Assembly (NCBI GenBank): GCA_020883125.1
Contig: JAHREW010000007.1
Coordinates: 1-64,000, forward strand
DNA: 64,000 bases
Origin: Microcoleus sp. CAWBG506
GTDB lineage: Bacteria > Cyanobacteriota > Cyanobacteriia > Cyanobacteriales > Microcoleaceae
Reading direction: 5' to 3'
The notes beneath the pieces are model-generated. The model saw only the letters and a list, made by a program, of their open reading frames with translations, was not told the origin of the DNA and did no database searches. The position numbers and the translations under genes are program-made. This document shows, piece by piece, positions 55,501 through 64,000 of the stretch; position 1 is the stretch's first letter, and each line of letters begins with the position of its first letter.

Positions 55501-55908
55501 GCTCCGGGCGTAATTTTTTGCCTCAAACAAAAAGGCGATTGTCTTGATAATAAAACCGTCAACCCGCTGCAACCATACTTTTTAGTTTACGTTCGAGAAA
55601 ATAAGGAAGTGCGATTAACTTTTGCTCAACCCAAACAAATACTTGAAATATATCAGTTGCTGTGCGCGGGGCGTACTGTTCCCTATGAAGAGTTGTGCAA
55701 CTTGTTCGATCGACAAACTAACAACGGATTTGATATGAGTTTATATAACGATTTGCTGAAGCGGGCGGTTGATTCAATTGCAGGTATTTACAACAAGCGG
55801 CTCATCGGCAACCTGCTGTCTAGCCGTAGTGCTGTGTTGGTTGAGCAAGCGCATCAGGTTAAAGCAACAACTGATTTTGAACTGATTACCTGGCTGGTGA
55901 TTAAATGA
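52597..55908 (+). CDS. PLD nuclease-SNF2/HepA-type helicase fusion (defence-like)
   Basis: A 1103-residue protein. The N-terminal phospholipase-D-type domain (about 18-200) has the half-site H126-x-K128 (LLHGKMYH) and GSSN 143-146, which is enough for one catalytic half; two would come from dimerisation. An SF2 helicase follows: Walker [10 protein letters not shown] (274-282), DESH (366-369), [11 protein letters not shown], then the second lobe with [32 protein letters not shown] and the arginine-finger motif [15 protein letters not shown]-terminal domain (about 900-1103) is unassigned. PLD-SNF2 fusions occur in prokaryotic defence loci and are commonly paired with Eco57I-like methylases (from memory). 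Its stop overlaps the next ATG by 4 bp (ATGA), so the two genes are translationally coupled. Confidence 0.9.
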   Translation: MSQHDSSLPKSAIRDNRHRGTVGDFLKAKVEENSTLSIVSAYFTIYAFDALKEQLLGIKSLKFLFGEPRFIKSLDPSKTDKKAFQIEDQGLQLQNRLQQKRVAKECAEWIEKKVQIRSVKQSNLLHGKMYHIAHNGSENAIMGSSNFTVRGLGLGTKYNNIELNLEVDSKRDTRDLKAWFDELWNDAELIEDVTQDVLLYLEQLYQNNSPEFIYYKTLFHIFETFLDDLEKSDILSEQLHLFDTEIWKSLFEFQKDGVKAAINKIRRYNGCIIADSVGLGKTFEALAVIKYFELRNEKVLVLCPKKLRENWTVYLAQNNSDLNPLVKDRFNYTVLSHTDLSRDSGYSGDINLATINWGNYDLVVIDESHNFRNNIKSKRDESGNPIRKSRYERLMDDIIKSGVKTKVLLLSATPVNNDLKDLRNQLYFITEGSDGAFRESLGIVSLRDTLADAQGKFTKWAKKSRDRKTSELLEELSSAFFKLLDELTIARSRKHIQKYYKDAIAQLGGFPERLKPISVFPEIDREGEFMSYEQLNSEISKYQLSLFNPSKYVLSPYRSVYENKTGRNFKQSDRERCLIGMMKVNFLKRLESSIHSFALTIERTITKIEYLETKIQKFQQLQQSRDANETVIFSDLMIEDFDDEELQDAMQVGQKLTFQMAHLNVETWLKDLKRDKEQLKKIYNSAQSISVERDAKLAQLKSLIAEKVKHPTTNKQGQPNRKVLVFTAFADTAVYLYEGLREWATLDLKINLALVTGGSAKNQTTFGKNEFNHVLTNFSPFAKKRAKIPSMRQDGEIDLLIATDCISEGQNLQDCDYLINYDIHWNPVRIIQRFGRCDRIGSPNHTVQLINFWPTEDLDQYINLKNRVEARMALADIAGTFEDNLLEVKEIQERIESDLKYRDKQLLRLKDEVLDLEDFTETVALTEFTLDDFRMELAKYIESNRKLLQDAPLGLYAVVPTNSEYPIIAPGVIFCLKQKGDCLDNKTVNPLQPYFLVYVRENKEVRLTFAQPKQILEIYQLLCAGRTVPYEELCNLFDRQTNNGFDMSLYNDLLKRAVDSIAGIYNKRLIGNLLSSRSAVLVEQAHQVKATTDFELITWLVIK

Positions 55909-58900
55909 GCGTCAGCGAACAGCAAGCCAAAGCATCTATTGACCAAGCTTTAAGTAGTTTTACCAAGGGAAAACTTGCCGATAACGCCCGTAATTTGTTT
56001 TGGGTTCTTGGCTACCGCAGTGAGAAAATTTCGGACTTGGTTCCTAATAGTTCGGAGAATTTTATTGCCAACTTTGATATTGATCAAAAACTGAACTCCC
56101 AAAAAGCTCTCTTAAAGGAATGGCTGTCGGTTGATTTTCTCTTCCAGTTTACCGGGACAGAAATTGCTGATAATGACCAGTTCGTCGAATTTAATACTAG
56201 CAGCAATGGCGAAAGTGCCTTCTTTACTTCCTACTTGTTTTTCGCGATCGCACTGCGGAGGAGTGCGTACACTATCGAAGAACTTGATGGCATTATCCGC
56301 GAGATTAATGAACTTTTACGAATGCCAGCGATCGTTCTCTTTCAGCATGGAGAAAATCTGACTTTATCCATTATCAACCGCCGCCAACACAAACGCAATC
56401 AATCTGAAGATGTATTGGGAAAAGTCAAACATATTAAAGATATCCCATTCGCCAGTCCGACAAACTCTCATTTAAAAATGCTCTTCAATATTTTTGTGAC
56501 AGAGTTGCATGAAAATCATGGCTTTAGCAACTTTGACGAATTTCATGAAGCTTGGCATAAAACTATTCCTGACAATATCAAATTCAAAAAAGACCGTATA
56601 CCGTCAGATTCACTTCGCGTTTACCTGCAAGAAATCGGTCGAATTCCCATGCTCCAAGCTTACGAAGAGATTGAACTAGCTCGTAAAATTGCTGAGTTAG
56701 AATTAGAGGGCTGCCGAAAAGCTAAAGACAAAATGGTAGAGTCTAACTTGCGGCTGGTAGTCTCAATTGCTAAAAGATATCAAAATCGAGGGCTGGATTT
56801 CTTAGACTTGATTCAGGAGGGAAATCTCGGTTTAATCAAGGCTGTAGAAAAGTTTGATTGCACCAAGGGCTACAGGCTTTCCACCTACGCGACTTGGTGG
56901 ATTCGTCAAGGAATTACGCGGGCAATTTGCAACTATTCCCGCACCATTCGGCTACCAGTTCACCTTAACCAAACTATCTCACGGATCAATAAGATTACCA
57001 AACGGCTTTCTCAACAAATTGGCCGCAAGCCTACGGAAGAAGAAATCGCTACTAAAATGGAGATGACAATTGCAAAATTGCGCTTTGTTATTCAATCGGA
57101 TCGGCCGATCATTTCCTTAGATACTCGAATCGGTGAGGAGGAAGGTTCTACATTGGGAGAGTTAATTGAATTCGATGGGGAAACACCAGAAGACCAAGTA
57201 TCGAAAAATTTGCTCCGCGAAGATTTGGAAAGTGTTTTAGATACTCTGGGCCCTCGACAACGTGACGTTATTCGGATGCGATTCGGATTGGATGATGGCG
57301 GCGAGAAGAGTCTACAGGAAATCGGCAATATATTTGATGTTACCCGCGAGTGGATTCGGCAAATTGAGATTAAGGCTTTGAACAAGTTGGGCGATCCAAA
57401 CTGCAACAGCATCTTAGAAGATTATATTCGCCCGACAGCAATTGACCAAACTCCGACAAAAAGACCGATCGCCCAACCGATGCAGCCAAGACACTTCAAC
57501 ATTCCAGAAAACTTATCTCGCAGCGGCGACACTTTCTTACAGGAGCCTGTTGGTGATAAAATAGTTGATATAGCTAATATGATCGAACCATTAGTTTATT
57601 TTAACAATTTCAGAGACAAATCAAATATAGAACAAGAAACGTTGGCTCAGACCTACCTGTCGAGTGCCGATGAAAGTGAAAATAATTTCAATTATGCAAA
57701 TAATGAGCCGAATTTTCACATTGCAGAACAGACAGAAAATAACTTAAATGGAGTGATCAAACCGATGGAACACAATTCAGCAGACTTACTTAAACAACTC
57801 ACCGAACTGGAGCAGATTTTTTCCGAACTGGAAGCACGGCTGTCAGAGGCGAGTCGAAAGTTGCTTGACCCTGGTATACCTATATCTCAACAGCTTATTC
57901 AAGAACTTGACGAGTCCCATAAAAACTTTATTCAGCTTCGCGACAAGGTGCTAGAAGTGGCTGAATATTTGGCAGTATCGCCAATTCTGCAAGCTGAGGA
58001 AATTGGTTCTTTAGCAGATATTAAGTCTGTACTTGACCGTGTTGATTTGGCCCAGAAGCAAAAAAGTGCGATCGCTCTTGTCCGCGATTCTGCTTTGAGG
58101 GTTCTGGAACGAATTTTGGCGATCGCCCATCGAGTAGACAGCAATTTTCAGTCATTGCTGGAATGTCAGGAAAAAGCCCGCGAACTTCAACGCGCCATCT
58201 CCGAATCCCAGGAGTCTGACTTGCATCCCGACACCCAACTCTTGGCTGATGGCTATCATCCATTCTCAAAACTGCTAACACTAATTGCAGAATGCGAACA
58301 AGCAGATGACGAACGTTTAGATTTCTTAGAAGATGCCGTAGCCGAATCATTTGGAAGATATCTGGCGAGGGCGGCCGTGAGAGGTAAACTGATTATTCAG
58401 TCGGAAAAAATACCAGATTTGCCTGCTGTTTCTACTAACAATAACTTAGACGAAACTTCCTTAGTTGATGAGCCGGAATCTGAAACTGTGCTTATTGTCG
58501 AACAACCACCCGCAGCAGAGTTGAAATCGGTATTGAAAGATGAGGCGATCGCGCAGCCAACCCATGAAGATATCCCATATATTCAACCAACAGAACTGCC
58601 AACCGCAACTCAGATCGAGCTGCCAAATTCTGAAAACAAGCAAGGAAAAGAAGTAGAAAATCAGGGTAATAAAAAAAGAGAAGAAAAACAGCCTCTTTAC
58701 AGCTCATCGCCCAATGATACCGCTCAACAAATCGCTCAATCCATCTTGGATGACCCCGATATAGAACGGCCAGCAGTTCTGCGCGACTTAGTTTGGCGGC
58801 TGATTCTTGAACAAAAACTCAGCCTTGCCTTTCATTTAGCTCGCTGCTTTGAAAAACAATACTCCAACTTCGCTCCGCACCTGCCACCGCAGTTAATTCG

Positions 58901-61900
58901 AGCAATATTGCTAGGACAAAACCTGCGCTATGACATAGGCTCTGGACAACTGGCAAATCTGCTTAAAGATGACTTCATTGGTTACAGCGAAAGCTATGTA
59001 TTACCAGATAAAAGTGAATGGACTCAAGCTGCAAGCTTGCTCTTGGCAGCAGCAGCACTACGCCCATCTTTGCTAGCGCCAAATACTGGTGCGAAGCACC
59101 TTCTCCAGGATATTCAATTCGGTAAAGCTGGACTCGACAAACTGTATGATTATTGCCAAATTATCGCCAAACACGGCGATGGGCAGCGGGCGCTGGATAT
59201 CAAAGCTATCAAGAAAGCAAAAACTCTGGCAGCCTTGCAAAAAGATTTAGACGATTTGTATGTAAAAATTGAGGATTGGTGGTCTCAAGCGCCCCAACAA
59301 GATTTGATTTACGGTCATGCAAAGAAAGTTTGGGTCGAGTGGTTAAATCCCGGTGAACTTTTTTACACTCTGTGGCTTCCCATCAAGCAAAGAGATTTGA
59401 GCCAACTTCCCTTTCTCAAGGAGAAGATCGAGCGATTGTCTAATGAGTCCAATCTAGACTCGGAAATTCAGCGAACAGAGCGCAATATTCGTCGCCCTAA
59501 AGGTGCTGGTATCATTACAGGTAAAGCCCTCAGTCAGCTTCGCTCTCGCGCTCGGCAATTTTTGAATTTGGTGGGTCGCTGGGTTAAGGAGCAAGAATCG
59601 CGCTTAGCTGAAAGCGAAAATTATCTTCAGAAAGAAGCCAAACAGCTAAAACAAGATATTGAGAATCTTCAAGATACTGTTCTCCAAGAATTGGATAGCT
59701 TTGAGGCGACAAAACCTCCAGTGTTTATTTTAGCTGGTATCGTTTGTTGCCGAAAAGCTGTGGAAGACATCGGCAATATCTTCGATCCAGATACTGAATT
59801 GCCAACCGCAGAACCTTATCCAAGACATATCCTGCACGCGGATCTTTTAAGAATGCCGTCTCTGCCTATCAACGATGACTGGGAAATGGATATCGCTAAT
59901 CCTGAAGCGGGTATAGATGGAATTTTAGAGTTGGTTAAAAATGATATTTGGGATTGGCAACAAGCATTCGATATGCAGAGTTATCTCTGTAGTTCAAAAG
60001 CTGTGGGCAATCACGAGGCTACGGCGCGTATTATCGAATACCTAGAACACAACCCCGAACCAACTTTAGACCTCGCTCAGCTAAAGGACGACTGCAATAA
60101 TCGGATTCAAGAGTGCCGAAAAGTTTTGCAAGAGCAGGTCGAGACTACTAGCAAACAGCTCGAAAGTGTCGTAGCTTTTGGTTTACTAAGAGAAACAGAT
60201 AGAACTGCTTATGCAGCAAAGATTGAAACCATTAAAAATGCTTTGGAGACAACCAGGCGGTTTTCCGAAAAAATTGAGCTGCTTCGCGCGATTGGTGAAG
60301 CAATTAGCGCCAAGCGCCAGGAACAGATCGATCGAGTGTCGGAGCAATTAAATAGTCTTCAGCAGACAGGTATAGCAGATGCCGATCGTACCAGAATTTG
60401 CAGTGTATTGGAGCAAGGCGATATCCTGACTGCTAATGAATACATATATATGCTGCAACGGGGGCGATCGCTTCCTGAACCAGAGGAAAAGAGAGATGCT
60501 TTTAAAGATTTCTTCGTGCATAAGTATGCTGCGATCGAAAAAGTGCTTGAGGAGTGCGATCGCGATCGACAAAAAAAGCAAAATCTAACTATAGACATTG
60601 GCAAAGGGAAAAGTATCGCCAAAATTCAGATGCCGCGGGGGGCTCAAGCCAAAAAAGCCGCTGAAATGCTCGATGCTTGGTTTGCAGTCAAGGGCCGAAG
60701 TCAAATCACAGAGAAAGATGCTAACCAAATTCTCAGCAACCTCGGTTTTAACATAAAATCTGTTACCGTCAAAAGATTAGGAAACTATACCTGGATTGAC
60801 GTTAATTCGGAGCCGATATCTGACCAAAATCGCTGTCCTGTGTCTGCCTATGGTTCAGACGCGAAAGGCCATTACCGCATTCTTTGCGTATGGGATAGAC
60901 CAAACGAACAGGATCTCCTCAATGCCGTTGGAGAAACTGCTCTTGGAGGGCCAGTATTCGCCTTTCATTTTGGGCGAATGACCGAAAAGAGACGCCGAGA
61001 TTTGGCTGATTTGTGCCGGCAGCGTCGGAGCACTTTCATTGTTATAGATGATGTGCTGATGCTCTACCTTTGCGGGGAACAAAAAACACGCCTACCTGTA
61101 TTGTTTGATTGTACCTTACCCTTTACTTTCCTAGAACCGTATAACACCGCAGCCGGAGAGGTTCCGCCTGAGATGTTTTACGGGCGAGTAGGAGAACGGG
61201 AATCCATAATCAATCCTCTGGGTTCTTGTTTAATTTATGGAGGCAGGCAGTTAGGTAAAACGGTTTTGCTTAAGTATGTACACCGGACTTTTCACGCAAA
61301 CGACGCGGGAAGGAATGCCCTATTTTTGGATATCAAAGAAATTGGACGCAAGCAACTGTTAGATAAGATTTGGCATCTACTAAACGAAGAATTGGATAAA
61401 TTGAAAGTTCCCGATACCAATCGGCGAAATTCCGTCAGCGAAAGCAGCTTGCAGCGGATTAAAATTTGGCTGGAATTGGACAATCAGCGGCGCTTTTTGC
61501 TGTTGTTGGATGAGGCAGATAATTTCCTGGAAGCTGATGGTAAGGAGGATTTCCTGCGCTGCGATGAGTTCAGAAAATTAATGGCGGAAACTAACCGACG
61601 TTTTAAGGTAGTCTTTGCCGGATTGCACAACGTTCTGAGAACCACTAGACAACCCAACCATCCGCTGGCTCACTTTGGCAAGCCGATCTGCATTGGGCCT
61701 CTTCTGAATAATGGTGAAATGCGAGCCGCAACAGCTTTGGTAGAACGTCCGCTGGCTAGTCTTGGCTATCGTTTTGAATCGCCAGATTTAATCCCGCGCA
61801 TTCTGTGGCAGACTAACTATTATCCGAGCTTGATTCAACTTTATTGCGAGCAGTTACTGAAACACATCACTAACCCAGATATCCCTACTTTTGATGCGAA

Positions 61901-63260
61901 AATTAGTCCGCCTTACGTGATTACTTCTCGCCATGTAGAAGAAGCTTATCAAAGTCAAGACCTTCGCAATAATATTCGCGATCGCTTTAAGTTGACACTG
62001 GGACTAGATAAGCGCTACGAAGTAATTGCCTACTCAATTGCTCATGGTTCTCAGGAGAACGAAACAGGCATGGAGGATGGATTTTATGTATCTTGGATTC
62101 GCGAACAAGTCTTGTATTGGTGGTCTGAGGGATTCGCGGGAAGGTCATCGGAAGATGAAATCCTTGCTTTACTAGAAGAAATGGTCGGATTAGGAGTTTT
62201 ACGAGAAACCGATGCAGGTTGCTTCACTCTGAGAAGTTCTAATTTAGCCTTGCTTATGGGTACGCAGCCAGAAATTGAAGCAGAACTTCTGAGACCGCGT
62301 GAAGCTCCACCTGAATACGAACCTGCTACTTTTCGGTCTCCTCTGAGCGTGAAAAATAAAGCTGATTCTCGGCGAAGTCCTTTAACTGTTCAACAGGAAT
62401 CTCAACTTCAAATCCGTAATAACTGCGTCTCCATTCTATTTGGCTGTCAAGCCGCAGGACTTGACGATTTGAGAGTTTTTATGGAAGCAGCCTTTAGTAA
62501 TAAGGATTGCAAAATTCACTATTTAGAAAACCTTTCAGACCGCTCGGATTTCAGCCAGCGTTTGACAGAAATTAGTAACCGCCGCAAGAAAGATACCACG
62601 ACGATTGTTGTTGTGTCAGCCACCACCGATTGGACTAAGGATTGGGTTGATGAGGCAATTAAGAAAGTCAAAAAATTGAGGAAAGAAGACTCTTTTATGC
62701 AGCTTGTTTTTGTCGCAGATCCTCAGAAGGCTTGGCAGTTAGTTAATCATAATTCCACAGGTTTTGATTACTCTAAGGAACTGAGATATTTAAGTCTAAA
62801 ACCTTGGCACGATGCCGCGCTGCGACATTGGTTGGAAGATGTTAATTTGCCCAGGGAACTAGAAGTTAGAAAGAAGATTACGGAAGTGACAGGAAATTGG
62901 TCAAACCTGCTGCAAGAATTCTATCAATTTTCCCAAGCCGATCCGCGCTGGCAAGATTCCTTGGCCCAACTGAAGAATCAATTTAATAAATCTGACAAAT
63001 TAATTAATTCAATGGGTTTTGACGGTTGCGAACCTCAAAGAAAACTGGTCATGAGAACTTTGGCCCAATGGGGAGAAGCAGCGGTTGAGGAATTAATTGA
63101 TCTTGTTGATGATGTATCGCCTGAAGTTGTCAAGCAGACTCTCAGATGGGCGGATATCCTCAGTCTGGTCTCGCATTTAGGAAATCAGAAGCAAGACGGT
63201 AAGGATTACTGGGAGATTGACTCTGTAGTTGGCTGTTTGCTCCAATCTATGGCAGATTAA
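55905..63260 (+). CDS. Giant chimera: methylase-type N-domain + sigma-70 factor + AAA/STAND ATPase
   Basis: An uninterrupted 2451-residue frame. Residues 1-225 resemble the front domain of Eco57I-type restriction methylases ([27 protein letters not shown]... then [12 protein letters not shown]). Residues 234-510 are a primary-type sigma factor: region 1.2 ([15 protein letters not shown]), a shortened non-conserved segment, region 2 with [26 protein letters not shown] and [16 protein letters not shown], region 3, and region 4.2 ([10 protein letters not shown], Trp483 where VTRER is usual). Then a linker, a coiled coil (about 621-720), a helical part to about 1700, and an ATPase with Walker A GGRQLGKT (1779-1786) and Walker B LLLDEAD (D1869). 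Last is a domain (about 2160-2300, [23 protein letters not shown]) and a winged-helix-like end. No methylase motif NPPY is present. Likely regulator/effector partner of the helicase. Confidence 0.88.
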   Translation: MSVSEQQAKASIDQALSSFTKGKLADNARNLFWVLGYRSEKISDLVPNSSENFIANFDIDQKLNSQKALLKEWLSVDFLFQFTGTEIADNDQFVEFNTSSNGESAFFTSYLFFAIALRRSAYTIEELDGIIREINELLRMPAIVLFQHGENLTLSIINRRQHKRNQSEDVLGKVKHIKDIPFASPTNSHLKMLFNIFVTELHENHGFSNFDEFHEAWHKTIPDNIKFKKDRIPSDSLRVYLQEIGRIPMLQAYEEIELARKIAELELEGCRKAKDKMVESNLRLVVSIAKRYQNRGLDFLDLIQEGNLGLIKAVEKFDCTKGYRLSTYATWWIRQGITRAICNYSRTIRLPVHLNQTISRINKITKRLSQQIGRKPTEEEIATKMEMTIAKLRFVIQSDRPIISLDTRIGEEEGSTLGELIEFDGETPEDQVSKNLLREDLESVLDTLGPRQRDVIRMRFGLDDGGEKSLQEIGNIFDVTREWIRQIEIKALNKLGDPNCNSILEDYIRPTAIDQTPTKRPIAQPMQPRHFNIPENLSRSGDTFLQEPVGDKIVDIANMIEPLVYFNNFRDKSNIEQETLAQTYLSSADESENNFNYANNEPNFHIAEQTENNLNGVIKPMEHNSADLLKQLTELEQIFSELEARLSEASRKLLDPGIPISQQLIQELDESHKNFIQLRDKVLEVAEYLAVSPILQAEEIGSLADIKSVLDRVDLAQKQKSAIALVRDSALRVLERILAIAHRVDSNFQSLLECQEKARELQRAISESQESDLHPDTQLLADGYHPFSKLLTLIAECEQADDERLDFLEDAVAESFGRYLARAAVRGKLIIQSEKIPDLPAVSTNNNLDETSLVDEPESETVLIVEQPPAAELKSVLKDEAIAQPTHEDIPYIQPTELPTATQIELPNSENKQGKEVENQGNKKREEKQPLYSSSPNDTAQQIAQSILDDPDIERPAVLRDLVWRLILEQKLSLAFHLARCFEKQYSNFAPHLPPQLIRAILLGQNLRYDIGSGQLANLLKDDFIGYSESYVLPDKSEWTQAASLLLAAAALRPSLLAPNTGAKHLLQDIQFGKAGLDKLYDYCQIIAKHGDGQRALDIKAIKKAKTLAALQKDLDDLYVKIEDWWSQAPQQDLIYGHAKKVWVEWLNPGELFYTLWLPIKQRDLSQLPFLKEKIERLSNESNLDSEIQRTERNIRRPKGAGIITGKALSQLRSRARQFLNLVGRWVKEQESRLAESENYLQKEAKQLKQDIENLQDTVLQELDSFEATKPPVFILAGIVCCRKAVEDIGNIFDPDTELPTAEPYPRHILHADLLRMPSLPINDDWEMDIANPEAGIDGILELVKNDIWDWQQAFDMQSYLCSSKAVGNHEATARIIEYLEHNPEPTLDLAQLKDDCNNRIQECRKVLQEQVETTSKQLESVVAFGLLRETDRTAYAAKIETIKNALETTRRFSEKIELLRAIGEAISAKRQEQIDRVSEQLNSLQQTGIADADRTRICSVLEQGDILTANEYIYMLQRGRSLPEPEEKRDAFKDFFVHKYAAIEKVLEECDRDRQKKQNLTIDIGKGKSIAKIQMPRGAQAKKAAEMLDAWFAVKGRSQITEKDANQILSNLGFNIKSVTVKRLGNYTWIDVNSEPISDQNRCPVSAYGSDAKGHYRILCVWDRPNEQDLLNAVGETALGGPVFAFHFGRMTEKRRRDLADLCRQRRSTFIVIDDVLMLYLCGEQKTRLPVLFDCTLPFTFLEPYNTAAGEVPPEMFYGRVGERESIINPLGSCLIYGGRQLGKTVLLKYVHRTFHANDAGRNALFLDIKEIGRKQLLDKIWHLLNEELDKLKVPDTNRRNSVSESSLQRIKIWLELDNQRRFLLLLDEADNFLEADGKEDFLRCDEFRKLMAETNRRFKVVFAGLHNVLRTTRQPNHPLAHFGKPICIGPLLNNGEMRAATALVERPLASLGYRFESPDLIPRILWQTNYYPSLIQLYCEQLLKHITNPDIPTFDAKISPPYVITSRHVEEAYQSQDLRNNIRDRFKLTLGLDKRYEVIAYSIAHGSQENETGMEDGFYVSWIREQVLYWWSEGFAGRSSEDEILALLEEMVGLGVLRETDAGCFTLRSSNLALLMGTQPEIEAELLRPREAPPEYEPATFRSPLSVKNKADSRRSPLTVQQESQLQIRNNCVSILFGCQAAGLDDLRVFMEAAFSNKDCKIHYLENLSDRSDFSQRLTEISNRRKKDTTTIVVVSATTDWTKDWVDEAIKKVKKLRKEDSFMQLVFVADPQKAWQLVNHNSTGFDYSKELRYLSLKPWHDAALRHWLEDVNLPRELEVRKKITEVTGNWSNLLQEFYQFSQADPRWQDSLAQLKNQFNKSDKLINSMGFDGCEPQRKLVMRTLAQWGEAAVEELIDLVDDVSPEVVKQTLRWADILSLVSHLGNQKQDGKDYWEIDSVVGCLLQSMAD

Positions 63261-63504
63261 TACAAACTTTCTGCTGTGCGATGTACTCAAGTGGATGGGG
63301 TAGGGAGGGGGACACTATTCCTACAAAATCGGGATTTTTCCGAGAATGAAACAGCCCTGGGGGCTAGGGGGGATCTAAGCTTAATAGTCAAACAGCACTC
63401 TGTGGCTAGGTTTGAACTGAAGTTGTCACCAATAGCCGGTTTGTGACTACAAAACCCCGAAGGCTCAACATGGGCTGCAATCATTAATCTTAATTTAATT
63501 TAAT

Positions 63505-64000
63505 TTAATTCAGTGCTTTCATGGCTGCAACGACTTGCTGCGATACAAAAGGCAAAATTTGTTCGTTTTTACTATTGTGTTTCCCTTCGGTAAATACCAC
63601 TAACAAGTAAGGGCGCAGATTTGGTATTTCAATGTATGCCGCATCGTGACGCACTTGACTTGTGAGCCCAGCTTTTGACCACAATTTCGCTTCTAATGGT
63701 AATCCGCTACCTAAAAAACCTGTAACTTGATTTTCGGGATCTGCTTCTAATTCCGCTGGTTCTAAGCTACGTTTCATTAAACCCATCATCTCTTGGGATG
63801 CTTTGGCGGAAACAGCTACACCACCGATGATACTATGCAACAAAATCGCGGTGGCATTGGTGGTTAGCATATTTCTATTTTCCATTAATTCGCCCAAAAA
63901 TTCTCGCTCCCGACCATAGGGGCCGTCGCACCATGTTTTTTGATTGAGGTTAATGTCTTGTAAGTCTAGCCAATTTAATGATTGAAAGTAACGGTTGATG
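63505..64000 (-). CDS. Serine hydrolase, beta-lactamase class A-like (partial, 5' end outside window)
   Basis: The C-terminal 165 residues of a gene entering from the right edge; the frame is open to base 64000 (INRYFQSLNWLDLQD...), so the start lies beyond. The visible part has PLEAKLWSKAGLTSQVRHDAAYI, matching the K-S/T-G region of penicillin-binding/beta-lactamase-like folds (here SKAG), and a typical end FVSQQVVAAMKALN. The catalytic SxxK motif would be upstream. Cyanobacterial members are usually uncharacterised and not necessarily resistance enzymes. The 244 bp between it and the sigma chimera hold no gene. Confidence 0.82.
   Translation of the reverse strand, partial: INRYFQSLNWLDLQDINLNQKTWCDGPYGREREFLGELMENRNMLTTNATAILLHSIIGGVAVSAKASQEMMGLMKRSLEPAELEADPENQVTGFLGSGLPLEAKLWSKAGLTSQVRHDAAYIEIPNLRPYLLVVFTEGKHNSKNEQILPFVSQQVVAAMKALN

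Noticed and set aside
55905-56600. N-terminal part of the chimera as a complete restriction methylase
   Set aside because: Only the front domain is present; no SAM-binding FxGxG or catalytic NPPY motif is visible in the 2451 residues.

Overview
The window looks like chromosome of a filamentous, non-heterocystous cyanobacterium of the Microcoleus/Oscillatoria/Phormidium type. This is an inference from many GCGATCGC (HIP1) sites, photosynthesis genes (psbI and a CpcS/CpeS-type bilin lyase), several cyanobacteria-only families (DUF1997, DUF3531, DUF3769, Sll0314/Alr1548-type TPR) and abundant short palindromic repeats and (TTCCTTC)n tracts. I see no tRNA, rRNA, CRISPR array or intact transposase.

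Layout. 1-6.7 kb: a metallophosphoesterase, an orphan OmpR-type response regulator, hisG, and two minus-strand signalling genes (a receiver-adenylate cyclase and a hybrid histidine kinase) separated by a small MITE-like element. 6.9-20.1 kb: a duplicated accessory island built from four gene modules. A is a zinc-ribbon-like protein with a C-terminal membrane helix. B is a protein with one or two copies of an unrecognised beta-rich domain. C is a secreted Pro-rich, 25-residue-repeat protein with a PEP-CTERM tail. D is an O-antigen-ligase-like membrane protein fused to a parallel beta-helix. The order is [A::C chimera + D remnant], [A remnant], [A B C], [A B B C D]; the second C is cut by an in-frame TAA. 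I read it as a cell-surface/envelope locus expanding and decaying by recombination. 20.2-31.1 kb: housekeeping and conserved hypothetical genes (DUF1997, SDR, ychF, holin-like, DUF3531, TPR, ABC ATPase, rsmG, Mn superoxide dismutase, rpiA) and an aldo/keto reductase broken by a nonsense codon. 31.4-43.1 kb: a TPR/O-GlcNAc-transferase-like protein, a large PAS/GAF diguanylate cyclase, an internally deleted permease, and a GH38 alpha-mannosidase that has absorbed repeat DNA. 43.2-52.5 kb: a conserved unknown, psbI (GTG start, 38 aa), a DUF3769 outer-membrane protein, an unknown protein, the bilin lyase and a 14-blade WD40 protein.

52.6-63.3 kb holds the most striking locus, a two-gene operon with a 4-bp overlap. 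Gene 1 encodes a PLD nuclease fused to an SNF2-type helicase, a defence-like architecture. Gene 2 encodes a 2451-residue chimera: an N-terminal domain resembling the front of Eco57I-type restriction methylases, then an almost complete primary-type sigma-70 factor (regions 1.2 to 4.2), coiled coil and helical regions, and an AAA/STAND-like ATPase with a further C-terminal domain. No methylase catalytic motif is visible. A sigma factor built into a nuclease-helicase operon suggests a defence or transcription-reprogramming system that I do not recognise as described. The first gene's start codon lies in an 8-bp inverted repeat. The window ends inside a minus-strand serine hydrolase (beta-lactamase-like).
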